Assembly (NCBI RefSeq): GCF_016834655.1
Contig: NZ_JAENHP010000018.1
Coordinates: forward strand, 62,001 to 126,000
Direction: 5' to 3'
Source of the DNA: Paractinoplanes ovalisporus
GTDB lineage: Bacteria > Actinomycetota > Actinomycetes > Mycobacteriales > Micromonosporaceae
Length of the DNA stretch: 64,000 bases
The notes beneath the pieces were generated by a model. That model made no database searches and was not told where the DNA came from. It saw only the letters and a program-made list of their open reading frames with translations. Within the stretch, counting starts at the first letter, position 1; the number at the start of each line of letters is the position of its first letter. Shown here one piece after another: positions 20,105-29,331 of the stretch. The translations under genes were made by a program, and so were the position numbers.

Positions 20105-20871
20105 TCGCCGCGCTCTGGCAGCCCGTCTCCGGCTGCGGTGACCACTGCCGCGACGGCGCCGACCGGCACCCCGCACCCGGCACGGCCACGCTGCGCATGA
20201 TCGTCCTGGCCTTCGTCCTGATCGGCGGCCTCCTGATGGTGCCGTTGCTGCGCGGTCCGGCCGTACGCGGCCTGGCCCGCACCATGCTGCGGGTGCTCGG
20301 CATCCGGGTGGTGCGCCGGGGTCCCGCGCTGCGGCCGGGCAGCCTGATCGTCGCCAACCACGTCTCCTGGCTCGACATCCTGGTGCTGATGGCGGTCGCG
20401 CCGATGCGCCTGGTGGCCAAGGGTGAGGTCGGCGCGTGGCCGGGCATCGGATCGCTGGCCGGGCTGTCCGGGGCGATCTTCATCGACCGGTCGCGGCCCA
20501 AGGCGCTGCCCAGCACGGTGGCCGAGGTGGCGGCGGCGCTGCGGGCGGGCCGTACGGTCGCCGCCTTCCCCGAGGGCACGACGTTCTGCGGCGTCAACCG
20601 GGGACAGTTCCGGCCGGCCCTGTTCCAGGCCGCGGTCGACGCGGGCGCGCCCGTGGTGCCGGCCTCGATCAACTACGACTCCACGGCGGCGGCCTTCATC
20701 GGCGACGACACCCTGTTCGCTTCGGTACGCCGGGTGGCCGCGCTACGGTCGCTGACGGTGACCGTGGTGACCGCGCCCGCGCTGCGGCCCACGCCGGGTG
20801 CCGACCGCCGGGCGCTCGCCCGCGCTGCTCAGGCCTCCATGGGAGTGGGCGGATACCGGCTGGCGGCGTGA
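20101..20871 (+). CDS. Lysophospholipid-type acyltransferase (OlsA/PlsC-like)
   Basis: 256-residue membrane-bound acyltransferase. A hydrophobic anchor spans about residues 33-53; the NHVSWLDIL box (H-x4-D) is the catalytic motif; FPEGTTFCG is the glycerophosphate-type box III; VVPASINYD is box IV. GTG start overlaps the OlsB-like stop (GTGA). Most likely adds the second, ester-linked acyl chain to lyso-ornithine lipid; a phosphatidic-acid role is the alternative. Confidence 0.83.
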   Translation: MIAALWQPVSGCGDHCRDGADRHPAPGTATLRMIVLAFVLIGGLLMVPLLRGPAVRGLARTMLRVLGIRVVRRGPALRPGSLIVANHVSWLDILVLMAVAPMRLVAKGEVGAWPGIGSLAGLSGAIFIDRSRPKALPSTVAEVAAALRAGRTVAAFPEGTTFCGVNRGQFRPALFQAAVDAGAPVVPASINYDSTAAAFIGDDTLFASVRRVAALRSLTVTVVTAPALRPTPGADRRALARAAQASMGVGGYRLAA

Positions 20872-20950
20872 CCCGGCCCTCCTCAGCCTGGGAAGTCTTA
20901 CAGAAAACTTTCAGCTTCCGTGCAGGCGGGGTGCAGCGGGTTGATAAACA

Positions 20951-21673
20951 ATGGTGCCCATGGCCGCCCAGACCCAGCCCAAGCAGAGCGAGGCGAAACT
21001 GCTCGTCGTCGAGGACGACGCGAACATCCTCGAGCTGCTCTCCGCCAGCCTTCGCTTCGCCGGTTTCGACGTGAGCACCGCGACGAGCGGCAGCGCGGCG
21101 GTCAGCGCGGCGAAGAACACCACCCCCGACCTCGTCGTGCTCGACGTGATGCTGCCCGACCTCGACGGGTTCGAGGTCATCCGGCTCATGCGCGAGGGGG
21201 GCCAGCGCACCCCGGTCGTCTTCCTGACCGCCCGCGACGGCACCGACGACAAGATCCGCGGTCTGACGCTGGGCGGCGACGACTACGTCACCAAGCCGTT
21301 CAGCCTCGAGGAGCTCACCGCCCGCATCCGGGCGGTGCTGCGCCGCACCACCCAGGGCGACGACGAGCCGTCCCGCCTGGTCTTCGCCGACCTCGAGCTC
21401 GACGAGGAGACCCACGAGGTCTACCGCGCCGGCCAGCGGGTCCAGCTGTCGCCGACCGAGTTCAAGCTCCTGCGCTATCTCATGCTCAACGCCAACCGGG
21501 TGCTCTCCAAGGCGCAGATCCTCGACCACGTCTGGAAATACGACTTCCGCGGCGACGACAACATCGTCGAGTCCTACATCTCGTACCTCCGCCGCAAGGT
21601 CGACAACGTGCAGCCCCGCCTGATCCACACGCTTCGCGGGGTGGGTTACGTGCTGCGCAAGCCAGCCGTCTGA
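20951..21673 (+). CDS. OmpR/PhoB-family response regulator
   Basis: 240-residue regulator. Receiver domain 15-130 with VVEDD, phospho-acceptor in VVLDVMLPD (Asp65), FLTARDGTD and the conserved Lys in VTKPF. C-terminal winged helix 145-238 with LSPTEFKLLRYLM and the RGVGYVLR ending. GATAAA shortly before the ATG pair at 20951/20960 suggests a leaderless mRNA; either ATG could be used. The histidine kinase starts 11 bp downstream. TrcR/PhoP-like proteins are the nearest type; the signal is unknown, but htrA downstream suggests envelope stress. Confidence 0.92.
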   Translation: MVPMAAQTQPKQSEAKLLVVEDDANILELLSASLRFAGFDVSTATSGSAAVSAAKNTTPDLVVLDVMLPDLDGFEVIRLMREGGQRTPVVFLTARDGTDDKIRGLTLGGDDYVTKPFSLEELTARIRAVLRRTTQGDDEPSRLVFADLELDEETHEVYRAGQRVQLSPTEFKLLRYLMLNANRVLSKAQILDHVWKYDFRGDDNIVESYISYLRRKVDNVQPRLIHTLRGVGYVLRKPAV

Positions 21674-21683
21674 GCCGCCGGCC

Positions 21684-23273
21684 GTGACGCTCACCGAGCG
21701 GGTCCGCAACTCGATCCCGCCGCAGCCGAGCCTGCGAAAGGTCTCGCTGCGCATCAAGCTGGTGGCGTCCGTCCTCGTCCTGGTGTTCGCGGCGCTCACC
21801 GCGATCAGCGCCGCCAGCACCTACGCGCTGCACAACTACCTGCTCGACCGCCTCGACACGTCGCTGTCGATCTATGCGGTGACCATCGCCAAGGCGCGCG
21901 TCGGCTCCAAGATCCCGGTGCCCAATGACTACTACGTGTCGTCCAGCAGCGTCGACGGCGTCCGGTCGGAGAGCCCGATCGTCGGCGACCTCAACCTCGA
22001 CCCGGACGACACGCCGCCGCTGGTCAAGGGCTTCAACAACGTCAACGCGCTGCTGGGCGAGCCCTACACGGTGCGCTCGCCCAGCGGTGACGTCACGTGG
22101 CGGGTCGTGCTCGTCGTCGACGAGTGGGGCCAGGTCATCCAGGTCGGCGAGAAGCTGTCGGTGATCGGTCTCGCGGTCAACCAGATGGTCTGGGTCGATC
22201 TGCTGGTCGGCGTCGGCGTGCTCATCGCGCTGGCCTCGATCGGGGCCGCCATCGTGCGGCAGAGCCTGGTGCCGTTGCTGCAGATCGAACGCACGGCGGC
22301 CGCCATCGGGGCCGGCGACCTCACCCAGCGCGTGCCCGATCCCGAGGCCCACGACGGCGAGCCCCAGACCGAACTCGGGCGGCTGGCCAAGGCGCTCAAC
22401 GCGATGCTGGCCCAGATCGAGGCCGCGTTCAGCGCCCGGGCCCAGTCCGAGGCGGCGGCGCGTGCGGCCGAGGCGGTCGCGGTCGAGGCGGCCGACCAGG
22501 CCCAGGCGTCCGAGGCCCGGGCGGTGCAGTCCGAGGGCAAGATGCGCCAGTTCGTGGCCGACGCGTCGCACGAGTTGCGCACGCCGCTGACCACCATCCG
22601 GGGCTTCGCCGAGCTCTACCGACAGGGTGCGGTCACCGATCCCGACGACGTCGCCAAGCTCGTCCGCCGCATCGAGGACGAGGCCGCCCGCATGGGCCTG
22701 CTCGTGGAAGACCTGCTGCTGCTGGCCCGGCTCGACCGGGAACGCCCGCTCACGCTGGCGCCGGTCGAGCTGCCGGTGCTCGCGCTCGACGCGGTGCAGG
22801 CGGCCGAGGCGTCGGCGCCCGAGCGCACCATCGAGCTGCATGTCGAAGACTCGCCCGAGCGCCTGGTGGCCTACGGCGACGACGCCCGGCTGCGCCAGGT
22901 GATCGGCAACTTGATGACCAACGCTTTGGTCCACACCCCGCCCGACGCCAAGGTCACGTTGAGCCTGCGGGCCGGCGCCGGTGACGAGGCGGTCGTCGAG
23001 GTGTCGGACACCGGTCCGGGGCTGAGCGAGCAGCAGACCGCGCACGTCTTCGAGCGGTTCTACCGGGCCGATGAGGCCCGCACCCGGCGCACTGGTCAGA
23101 CGGCCACCGGCACCGGCCTGGGCCTGGCCATCGTGGCCGCCATCGTCCGCGCCCACGACGGCCGGGTCGAGGTGCTGAGCGAGCCGGGCCGGGGGGCCAC
23201 CTTCCGGGTGACGCTGCCCACAGTGCTCCGCGAGGTGCCCGCGGACGACGATTCACCTTCGAGTGACCACTGA
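21684..23273 (+). CDS. Sensor histidine kinase with HAMP domain
   Basis: 529-residue membrane kinase. TM1 about 28-50, an extracellular sensor of about 120 residues, TM2 about 170-195, HAMP 195-250, a short Ala/Glu-rich coiled coil, then HisKA with phospho-accepting His in DASHELRTPLTTIRGF, and HATPase_c with NLMTNALVHT (N box), DTGPGL (G1) and GTGLGLAIV (G2). Cognate partner of the regulator just upstream (11 bp). The HtrA protease follows after 245 bp and may belong to its regulon, as for several actinobacterial envelope-stress systems. Confidence 0.93.
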   Translation: MTLTERVRNSIPPQPSLRKVSLRIKLVASVLVLVFAALTAISAASTYALHNYLLDRLDTSLSIYAVTIAKARVGSKIPVPNDYYVSSSSVDGVRSESPIVGDLNLDPDDTPPLVKGFNNVNALLGEPYTVRSPSGDVTWRVVLVVDEWGQVIQVGEKLSVIGLAVNQMVWVDLLVGVGVLIALASIGAAIVRQSLVPLLQIERTAAAIGAGDLTQRVPDPEAHDGEPQTELGRLAKALNAMLAQIEAAFSARAQSEAAARAAEAVAVEAADQAQASEARAVQSEGKMRQFVADASHELRTPLTTIRGFAELYRQGAVTDPDDVAKLVRRIEDEAARMGLLVEDLLLLARLDRERPLTLAPVELPVLALDAVQAAEASAPERTIELHVEDSPERLVAYGDDARLRQVIGNLMTNALVHTPPDAKVTLSLRAGAGDEAVVEVSDTGPGLSEQQTAHVFERFYRADEARTRRTGQTATGTGLGLAIVAAIVRAHDGRVEVLSEPGRGATFRVTLPTVLREVPADDDSPSSDH

Positions 23274-23518
23274 GCCGCCTGAACTGTCGCTGAGTGTCGG
23301 CGGGGCTCGGCCGCCGTCGAAACGGAGTGGTCGCCGGCCTCGCGGCGCCGCCGACCGCCCGCCCACGGCGGCTTGCTGACCGTGGACCGGTCGTGGGGCC
23401 GCCGCGACGGGGGTCCGTCCGGCATCGACCGAACCGGATTCCCCGGTGGCCGCCACTCACAGAATTCCTTCAGGCGGTCTACAGGTCGGGCCTAGCGGTG
23501 TGAGGCAGGCTAGAGCCC

Positions 23519-25180
23519 ATGAACGAGAACGAGACCGACCCGCGCCCTACGGACGCCTCCTCTGAGAGCAGCAGCCCGGAGCGGGGACAGTCTGAGCAGC
23601 CGACCGCCGTGCAGCCCGCCGCGCCCCAGCCGCCGGCGGCGCCGCACGCCCCCCAGTGGGCACGGCCGGTGTCGAGCGCTCCCCAGCCGAGCGTTCCGCA
23701 GTCAGCTGCCCCGCACTCGGGTGTTCCGCAGTCCGCTGCTCCCCAGTCCGGTGTTCCGCAGTCCGCTGTTCCGCAGTCCGGCGTCCCGGTGACAGGCGCC
23801 CCCCAGTGGAACCAGCAGCCGCATCATCCCCAGCAGTCGCCCTGGCAGCAGGCGGGCTATCAGCCGGGCCACCCCGGCTACCCGCAGCAACCCCAGCCGA
23901 GCTATCCGCCCTACGGCGCCTATGCGGGCGGCTGGGAGGGCGCGACCCAGGCCCAGCACCAGGGCCAGCACCAGACGCAGCCGCTCGGCATCGAGGGCCA
24001 GGCCTGGAGCGAGGGCCAGACCTGGTCGACGAGCGCCCACGGGCAGCCCGCCTGGGCCCAGCCGGTCGGCCAGCAGCCGCCGCGCAACCCGGGCCGGGGC
24101 CGCAAGATCTTCGTGGCCGGCGCGGCCGCGGTCGTCATCGCGCTCGCCGCCGGCGGTGTGGGTGCGGCCACCGCGCTCGCGTTCGACGACGGCGGCTCGT
24201 CCCCGTCGGTGCAGACCGGCAACTCGTCGGTCACCCGGGTGGTCGACCGCTCGTCGCTGGCTCAGATCGCCGCCGCCGTGCAGGACAGCGTCGTCTCGAT
24301 CACCACCGGCAGTGGTGAGGGCTCCGGCGTCGTGATTTCCGGCGAGGGCTTCATCGTCACCAACAACCACGTGGTGGCCAGCGCCCAGGGCAAGTCGGTC
24401 ACGGTCATCTTCGCCAACGGCACCAAGTCGACCGCCACCATCGTCGGCACCGACGAGCGCACCGACCTGGCCGTGGTCAAGGTCTCGGGCGTCTCCGACC
24501 TCAAGCCGGCCACCTTCGGCAGCAGCGCCAAGATGCAGGTCGGCGACACCGTGCTCGCGATCGGCAGCCCGCTCGGCCTCGAGGGTTCGGTCACCGCCGG
24601 CATCATCAGCGCCAAGGACCGCACGATCACGTCCAGCAGCGGCGACCAGGGTCAGGGCCAGGAAGACCCGTTCGGCCAGCAGCAACAGCAGCAGCAGGGC
24701 TCGTCCACCACGATGTCCGGCCTGCTGCAGACCGACGCGCCGATCAACCCCGGAAACTCGGGCGGGGCCCTGGTCAACACGAACGGCGAGATCATCGGCA
24801 TCAACTCGGCCATCGCCACCCAGGGCAGCGGCACCGGCAACATCGGCCTGGGCTTCGCGATCCCGAGCGACAAGGCCAAGCAGGTCGTCAACGACCTGAT
24901 GGCCGGCAAGAAGGTCAGCCACCCGGCGCTGGGCGTCAGCGTCACCGCCGCCGAGAACGGCGGCGCCCTGGTCAGCCAGGTCACGCCGAACAGCGCGGCG
25001 GCCAAGGCGGGCCTCCAGCAGGGCGACGTGATCACGTCGGCCGACGGGAAGGCCGTCGGTGACTCCGAAGACCTCATCGCGGCCGTTCAGGGCGGCAAGG
25101 TCGGCCAGCAGATGGTCGTCCAGTTCACCCGTAACGGTGAGAAGAAGGAGGTCACGGTCACGCTGACCGAGGCCCAGTAG
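23519..25180 (+). CDS. HtrA/DegP-family serine protease with PDZ domain
   Basis: 553-residue membrane-anchored protease. Residues 1-190 are a cytoplasmic Pro/Gln-rich region with a decapeptide repeat (about 57-92, unit S-A-x-P-x-S-G-V-P-Q). TM helix 197-220. Trypsin-like domain 245-450 with catalytic His284 (TNNHVV), Asp316 (RTDLAVV) and Ser414 (GNSGGAL). A Q-run sits near residue 388 in the loop before the catalytic Ser. One C-terminal PDZ domain about 465-550. Quality control of extracytoplasmic proteins is the family role. It follows the two-component pair; a near-perfect terminator hairpin closes the unit at 25201. Confidence 0.93.
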   Translation: MNENETDPRPTDASSESSSPERGQSEQPTAVQPAAPQPPAAPHAPQWARPVSSAPQPSVPQSAAPHSGVPQSAAPQSGVPQSAVPQSGVPVTGAPQWNQQPHHPQQSPWQQAGYQPGHPGYPQQPQPSYPPYGAYAGGWEGATQAQHQGQHQTQPLGIEGQAWSEGQTWSTSAHGQPAWAQPVGQQPPRNPGRGRKIFVAGAAAVVIALAAGGVGAATALAFDDGGSSPSVQTGNSSVTRVVDRSSLAQIAAAVQDSVVSITTGSGEGSGVVISGEGFIVTNNHVVASAQGKSVTVIFANGTKSTATIVGTDERTDLAVVKVSGVSDLKPATFGSSAKMQVGDTVLAIGSPLGLEGSVTAGIISAKDRTITSSSGDQGQGQEDPFGQQQQQQQGSSTTMSGLLQTDAPINPGNSGGALVNTNGEIIGINSAIATQGSGTGNIGLGFAIPSDKAKQVVNDLMAGKKVSHPALGVSVTAAENGGALVSQVTPNSAAAKAGLQQGDVITSADGKAVGDSEDLIAAVQGGKVGQQMVVQFTRNGEKKEVTVTLTEAQ

Positions 25181-25200
25181 AAAAGCTTTGCCCTGCTGTT

Positions 25201-25243
25201 ACGGCGGGTGGTGTGCCAAGGGGGTTGGCGCGCCACCCGCCGT
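25201..25243 (+). terminator. Long hairpin terminator after htrA
   Basis: ACGGCGGGTGG at 25201-25211 pairs perfectly with CCACCCGCCGT at 25233-25243, and the interior continues as GTGCCAA / TTGGCGC around a GGGGG loop. No long T-run follows, which is usual for high-GC actinobacterial terminators. Confidence 0.75.
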
Positions 25244-25360
25244 ACGTTTGTACGGCGCTAATCTCCGACTTCCGGAGGAATCATCTCTTTTCCCCCGGGG
25301 GACTCGCCATTGTGCTCGTGGACCGCCTAATCTTCCTTCGCCATCGGCGGTTTCCCGGCA

Positions 25361-28300
25361 GTGAGAGGCACCAGGTTGACCTACGTCGAGACCCGGATGA
25401 ACGTCTGGGAGGCGCTGGCAGGGCGCGCTCCCGGTGAGCCGTCCGGCCCGGCGGATCCCGGGCTGTGGGGTGCGGTCGTCGACCGCCTGAACCCCACCAG
25501 CGCCCGTCCCGTGCTCCGTGCCGGAGTCGAATACGTGCAGCTCACCGGCGCACGCGGCGGCGACTACATCATGCTCCGCTCGCCCGACGACGGCGAGCGT
25601 GCCAGCTATCTGCGCCTCACCCCCGAGGAGTGGGAGCTCGCGCTGCTGATGGACGGCGAGCACACGGTGGCCCGCCTGGTCGCCGAGTTCGCCCGCATCG
25701 CCGGCCGCCTCGCCCCCGACCAGGTGCGCCGCGTCGTGGCCGACCTGGCCGGCAACCGCATGCTCGACGAACTGCCGATGGACGCGTTCCGCCCCCTGCA
25801 GGAGCTGCGCCGCAAGCCGGTGGGCGAGCGCGTCGGCAACTCGCTGCTCGCCGCCGCCCGCGGCCGCAAGATGCTGCTGCTCAACGTGGACGGCCTGGTC
25901 ACCGCGCTCTACCGGGCGGGTGGCCGGTTCTATTTCACCAAGGCCGTCGGCGTCGTCACCGCCGTGCTCACCGTGCTCGGCCTGGGCCTGTTCGTGGCCA
26001 CGTGGACGCGCGGCAGCCGCTCGTTGTTCCTGACCGGCGACTCCTATCTGGTCGGCGCGATCACCCTGATCCTGCTCAACCTGCTCGTGGTCGGGGTCCG
26101 CGAATACGCCCGGGCCATGGCGGCCAAACACTCCGGCCGCGAGGTGCCGGCTGCCGGCTTCCTCGTCTGGTTCGGGCTGCCCTCGCTGTTCGTCGACACC
26201 AGTGACGTCTGGATGGCCGGCCGCCGGGCCCGCCTGCTCGTCTCGGCCGCCGGGCCGCTGAGCGCGCTGCTGCTGGGCGGCCTGGCCCAGCTGGTCGGGT
26301 TCGCCCTGCCCCCGGTCGCCGACCTGGCCTTCAAGCTCGCCTTCCTGTGCTACCTGAGCGCGTTCGTCCACCTCAGCCCGCTGCTGCCGCTCGACGGGCA
26401 ATACCTGCTGATGAACTGGCTCGAGATCCCGCAGCTGCGCAACCGGGCGCTGGCCTGGGTGAGCGGCCGCCTGCGGGGCCAGCCGCCGCAGTGGGGCAAG
26501 CTCGACCGCGAGGGCCGCCTGATCGCCCTGTACGGCTTCCTGGCCGTCTGCTGGCTCGCCGCCGCCGCCAACGTGGCCGTCCGCATCTGGGAGGACAGGC
26601 TCTCCGGCGTCGCCACCGGACTGTGGCACGAGGGTGTCGCCGGGGCCCTGCTGCTGATCGCCGTGATGCTCGGCCTGGCCGCGCCGATCGTCTACTTCCT
26701 CGTCGGCCGGTTCACCCGGTGGTGGAGCCTGTCCCGGCTGCGCCGCGCCGAGAACGACCGCGAGGCCGACAGCCCACGCCGGCTGGCCGCTCTGCGGGCG
26801 TCCGACCTGGGCGGCCTGCCCGAGCCGGCGCTGCAGGGCCTGGCCTCCCGCGCCCGCTGGGTGCACCCGCCCACCGGCCGCCAGGTGGTCAGCGCCGGCG
26901 GCGCCCAGCAGGCCGTCTTCGTGGTGGTCGAGGGTGCCCTGGAGGCCCGCCGCCCCGGCGACCCGCCCGGCACGATCCGCCACCACGTCGGCCCCGGCGC
27001 CGTCGTCGGCCTGGTCAACGCCATCACCGGCCGGTCCACCCAGCTCGACTGGCACACCGCGGGCACGACCCTGCTCTCGATCCCGACCGCCACGGTGGCC
27101 ACTGTGGTCGGTCCGCTGCCCGGGCCGCCGCCGCAGGACCGGGCCGAGGCCGAGGCGCTGTTCGCCGACACCCCGGCCCTGGCCGGCCTCGCCACCGACC
27201 AGCGGCTCGCCCTGATCGCCTCGGCCCACCCGGTCGACCTCGACCCGGGCGCGCCGGTGATCCTGCCCGGCCCCACCCACGCGGTGGTGGTCGAGAGCGG
27301 CGTCATCGCGCTGCCCGACGGCATGGAGCTGCGGCGGGGCACCCTCGTCGGCCCGGTCGGCGACGGCAGCCCCGGCATGGTGGCCCAGACCATCACCCCC
27401 GTGCGGCTGTGGGTCCTGCCCGACGCCTCCGACCTGCCGCCGCTGGTCGGCGCCACCCACCGCCCCGGCTCGCCGATGCCGGTGGTCTCCGTGAAGGGCT
27501 CGCTGCGTCCCGGCGCTCCCGGCGGTGCCGCCTACCCGCCGCTAACGCTCCCGCCCGGCCCGCCCGACGGCCACGCCGACCCCGCCGTCGACGGCAAGTT
27601 CGAACGCGGGCTCATCTGGCTGGTGGTCGTGCTGCTGACCGTGGCCCTGTTCCTCACCGGCCTGTCGTTCCGCCCCGGCCCGGCCTGGGCCGAGATGCCG
27701 GCCGACCGGGTGCTGCTCACGATCGAGCAGGGACTGGTGACGGCGACCTTCGACGGCGCACCGGAAAACCTGTCCGAGGGCGCCCGGCGCTACCTCGACC
27801 AGGGTGAGGTGATCGAGGTGCCGTCGCGGGCCTCGGCCAAGCTCACGTTCGCGGGCGGGGCGACCACGCTGCTCTGCGCGAACACCCGGCTCGGCATCGG
27901 CAACCTCAGCACCGGCGGTGGTCGCGACCAGACTCCGCGGGCGGCCGTCTCGCTGCAGAGCGGCCGGGTGCTGGCCGGCACCGGCAGCACCAGCGGCGCC
28001 TACAAGCCGCTGGCCCTCAGCGTCGACCGCGACGGCGGAACGGTGACCAACGCCGGCGCCGCCTGGTATTCGGTCGAGCCGGTGGCGGTGGTCGTGTCGC
28101 AGGGCGCGGTCGCGATCGACGGGCAGGTCAGCGCGCCCACCGGCAAGCAGCTGGCCTGCGCCGACGGGGTGCCGGTGGAGGCGCCGCCGTCGAGCAGCCC
28201 CGAGCCGCTGCCGAGCGACCTCCTACCGTCCGATCTGGAATCGATCAATCCGTCGATCGCCCCGAGCGCGTCGGTGTCGCCCAGCGCTACTGTAGTCACA

Positions 28301-28546
28301 CCGTCACAGACCGCTGATCCCGACGAGGATGACAACCCCGGCCCGACCGACGATCCCACGACGAACCCGACGACGACCCGGCCGCCGACCGAGCCGACGG
28401 CCCCGCCGACGACCAACCGGCCGCCGACGACGTCGCCGACCAACCCCAGGCCCCCCACAACGCCTCAGACGACGCCCCCCACCACGCCTCCGGAAACGTC
28501 CGAACCGACTCCGGAACCCGAGGTGACGTCCACGGATCCGACCTGA
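25361..28546 (+). CDS. PqqD/M50-like pseudoprotease with cNMP-like and FecR-like domains
   Basis: About 1061 residues (start uncertain: GTG 25361, TTG 25376 behind GAGAGG, or ATG 25397). Order: PqqD-like winged helix 80-145; membrane region 190-450 laid out like an M50 site-2 protease; two cyclic-nucleotide-binding-like beta-barrels, about 490-580 and 605-690; one TM 750-768; an extracytoplasmic FecR-like domain about 785-920; a Pro/Thr/Ser-rich tail. The M50 metal box HExxH is REYAR (247-251), so both zinc histidines are Arg, while LPLDG (Asp345) remains. Proteolysis is therefore unlikely; signal transduction or scaffolding is inferred. Neighbours: htrA upstream, a zinc-finger gene downstream. 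Confidence 0.75.
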   Translation: MRGTRLTYVETRMNVWEALAGRAPGEPSGPADPGLWGAVVDRLNPTSARPVLRAGVEYVQLTGARGGDYIMLRSPDDGERASYLRLTPEEWELALLMDGEHTVARLVAEFARIAGRLAPDQVRRVVADLAGNRMLDELPMDAFRPLQELRRKPVGERVGNSLLAAARGRKMLLLNVDGLVTALYRAGGRFYFTKAVGVVTAVLTVLGLGLFVATWTRGSRSLFLTGDSYLVGAITLILLNLLVVGVREYARAMAAKHSGREVPAAGFLVWFGLPSLFVDTSDVWMAGRRARLLVSAAGPLSALLLGGLAQLVGFALPPVADLAFKLAFLCYLSAFVHLSPLLPLDGQYLLMNWLEIPQLRNRALAWVSGRLRGQPPQWGKLDREGRLIALYGFLAVCWLAAAANVAVRIWEDRLSGVATGLWHEGVAGALLLIAVMLGLAAPIVYFLVGRFTRWWSLSRLRRAENDREADSPRRLAALRASDLGGLPEPALQGLASRARWVHPPTGRQVVSAGGAQQAVFVVVEGALEARRPGDPPGTIRHHVGPGAVVGLVNAITGRSTQLDWHTAGTTLLSIPTATVATVVGPLPGPPPQDRAEAEALFADTPALAGLATDQRLALIASAHPVDLDPGAPVILPGPTHAVVVESGVIALPDGMELRRGTLVGPVGDGSPGMVAQTITPVRLWVLPDASDLPPLVGATHRPGSPMPVVSVKGSLRPGAPGGAAYPPLTLPPGPPDGHADPAVDGKFERGLIWLVVVLLTVALFLTGLSFRPGPAWAEMPADRVLLTIEQGLVTATFDGAPENLSEGARRYLDQGEVIEVPSRASAKLTFAGGATTLLCANTRLGIGNLSTGGGRDQTPRAAVSLQSGRVLAGTGSTSGAYKPLALSVDRDGGTVTNAGAAWYSVEPVAVVVSQGAVAIDGQVSAPTGKQLACADGVPVEAPPSSSPEPLPSDLLPSDLESINPSIAPSASVSPSATVVTPSQTADPDEDDNPGPTDDPTTNPTTTRPPTEPTAPPTTNRPPTTSPTNPRPPTTPQTTPPTTPPETSEPTPEPEVTSTDPT

Positions 28547-28587
28547 CGTGGGGGCGCTGTCGTGGCGTCCGTACGTCAGGAGGTTCG

Positions 28588-28803
28588 ATGCTCTGCTGGT
28601 TCTGCGCCGAGTCGGCGCGGGCGAGCTGCCGCTTCTGCGGCCGCGGTGTCTGTGCCGACCATGCCCGTTTCGGTCCCTACCTCCTGCAGGTGAGCCGCTC
28701 CGAGACGAGGCGGAGGGCGGAGGCCCTGGTGGTGGACGACGCGGTGCAGTGCGGCACGTGCCGGCCACGTCCGCACGCGGTGGCCATGCCGGAACTGGAC
28801 TAG
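28588..28803 (+). CDS. Small zinc-finger protein
   Basis: 71-residue protein with eight Cys/His: CWFCAESARASCRFCGRG, then CADHARFGP and a later CGTCRPRP, a treble-clef or B-box-like zinc-binding pattern. ATG 28588 has AGGAGG six bases ahead (28578-28583). It lies 41 bp after the pseudoprotease gene and probably shares its mRNA. Function unknown; a protein-protein adaptor is a reasonable guess from the fold. Confidence 0.7.
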   Translation: MLCWFCAESARASCRFCGRGVCADHARFGPYLLQVSRSETRRRAEALVVDDAVQCGTCRPRPHAVAMPELD

Positions 28804-28821
28804 AGGCCGTACCTTCAGGGA

Positions 28822-29301
28822 ATGGCTCGCAACGACGGCTACGAAGACCTGGGCGCCTGGTCGGAGTTCGGCACGGTGAGCGGCATGGTCGCCGGGCGCA
28901 CCTCGGAGAACCTCGTCACCGACGTGCACACCGGCTTCGGTGACCGTCCCGACGCCCTTGACCTCGACGGCCTGCCCGACGTCACGCTGGGCGCGAGCGT
29001 CGCGCAGGCCGCGATCGACCTGGCGCCGCCCGAGGGCTACGACAACACGGTCGACGCCGACGGCGACGGCACCGACGACGCCGCCGTCTATCTGGGCCGT
29101 GCCGACGGGGGTGTCGACATCCTGGTCGACGCGGACGGCGACGGCCGGGTCGACTTCGTCGGCACCGACACCGACCTCGACAACCGGGTCGACTACGCCG
29201 ACTACGACAAGGACCGCGACGGCGTCTTCGAGAAGCGCATGTTCGACGACGACGGCGACGGCTTCCTCGACCGCTCGGAGTGGCTGCACGGCGGCAGCTG
29301 A
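28822..29301 (+). CDS. Calcium-binding dockerin/EF-hand-like repeat protein
   Basis: 159 residues with no signal peptide or membrane helix. The second half contains at least five D-x-D-x-D-G-type loops (DADGDGTDD, DADGDGRVD, DTDLDNRVD, DKDRDGVFE, DDDGDGFLD), each followed by a hydrophobic residue as in calcium loops. pI must be very acidic. Family: EF-hand-like or thrombospondin-type-3-like repeats. Starts 18 bp after the zinc-finger gene, thus probably in the same operon. The apparent cytoplasmic location is unusual for this repeat type. Confidence 0.75.
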   Translation: MARNDGYEDLGAWSEFGTVSGMVAGRTSENLVTDVHTGFGDRPDALDLDGLPDVTLGASVAQAAIDLAPPEGYDNTVDADGDGTDDAAVYLGRADGGVDILVDADGDGRVDFVGTDTDLDNRVDYADYDKDRDGVFEKRMFDDDGDGFLDRSEWLHGGS

Positions 29302-29331
29302 CGGCCGGCCGGCAACGTCATCGGTCGCGCG

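Noticed and set aside
23702..24922. Leftward frame across htrA
   Set aside because: Antisense shadow of a clear HtrA gene with an intact catalytic triad.
25199..27460. Long leftward frame opposite the pseudoprotease
   Set aside because: Low-complexity Gly/Gln/Arg product typical of antisense frames in GC-rich DNA; the rightward gene has recognisable domains.
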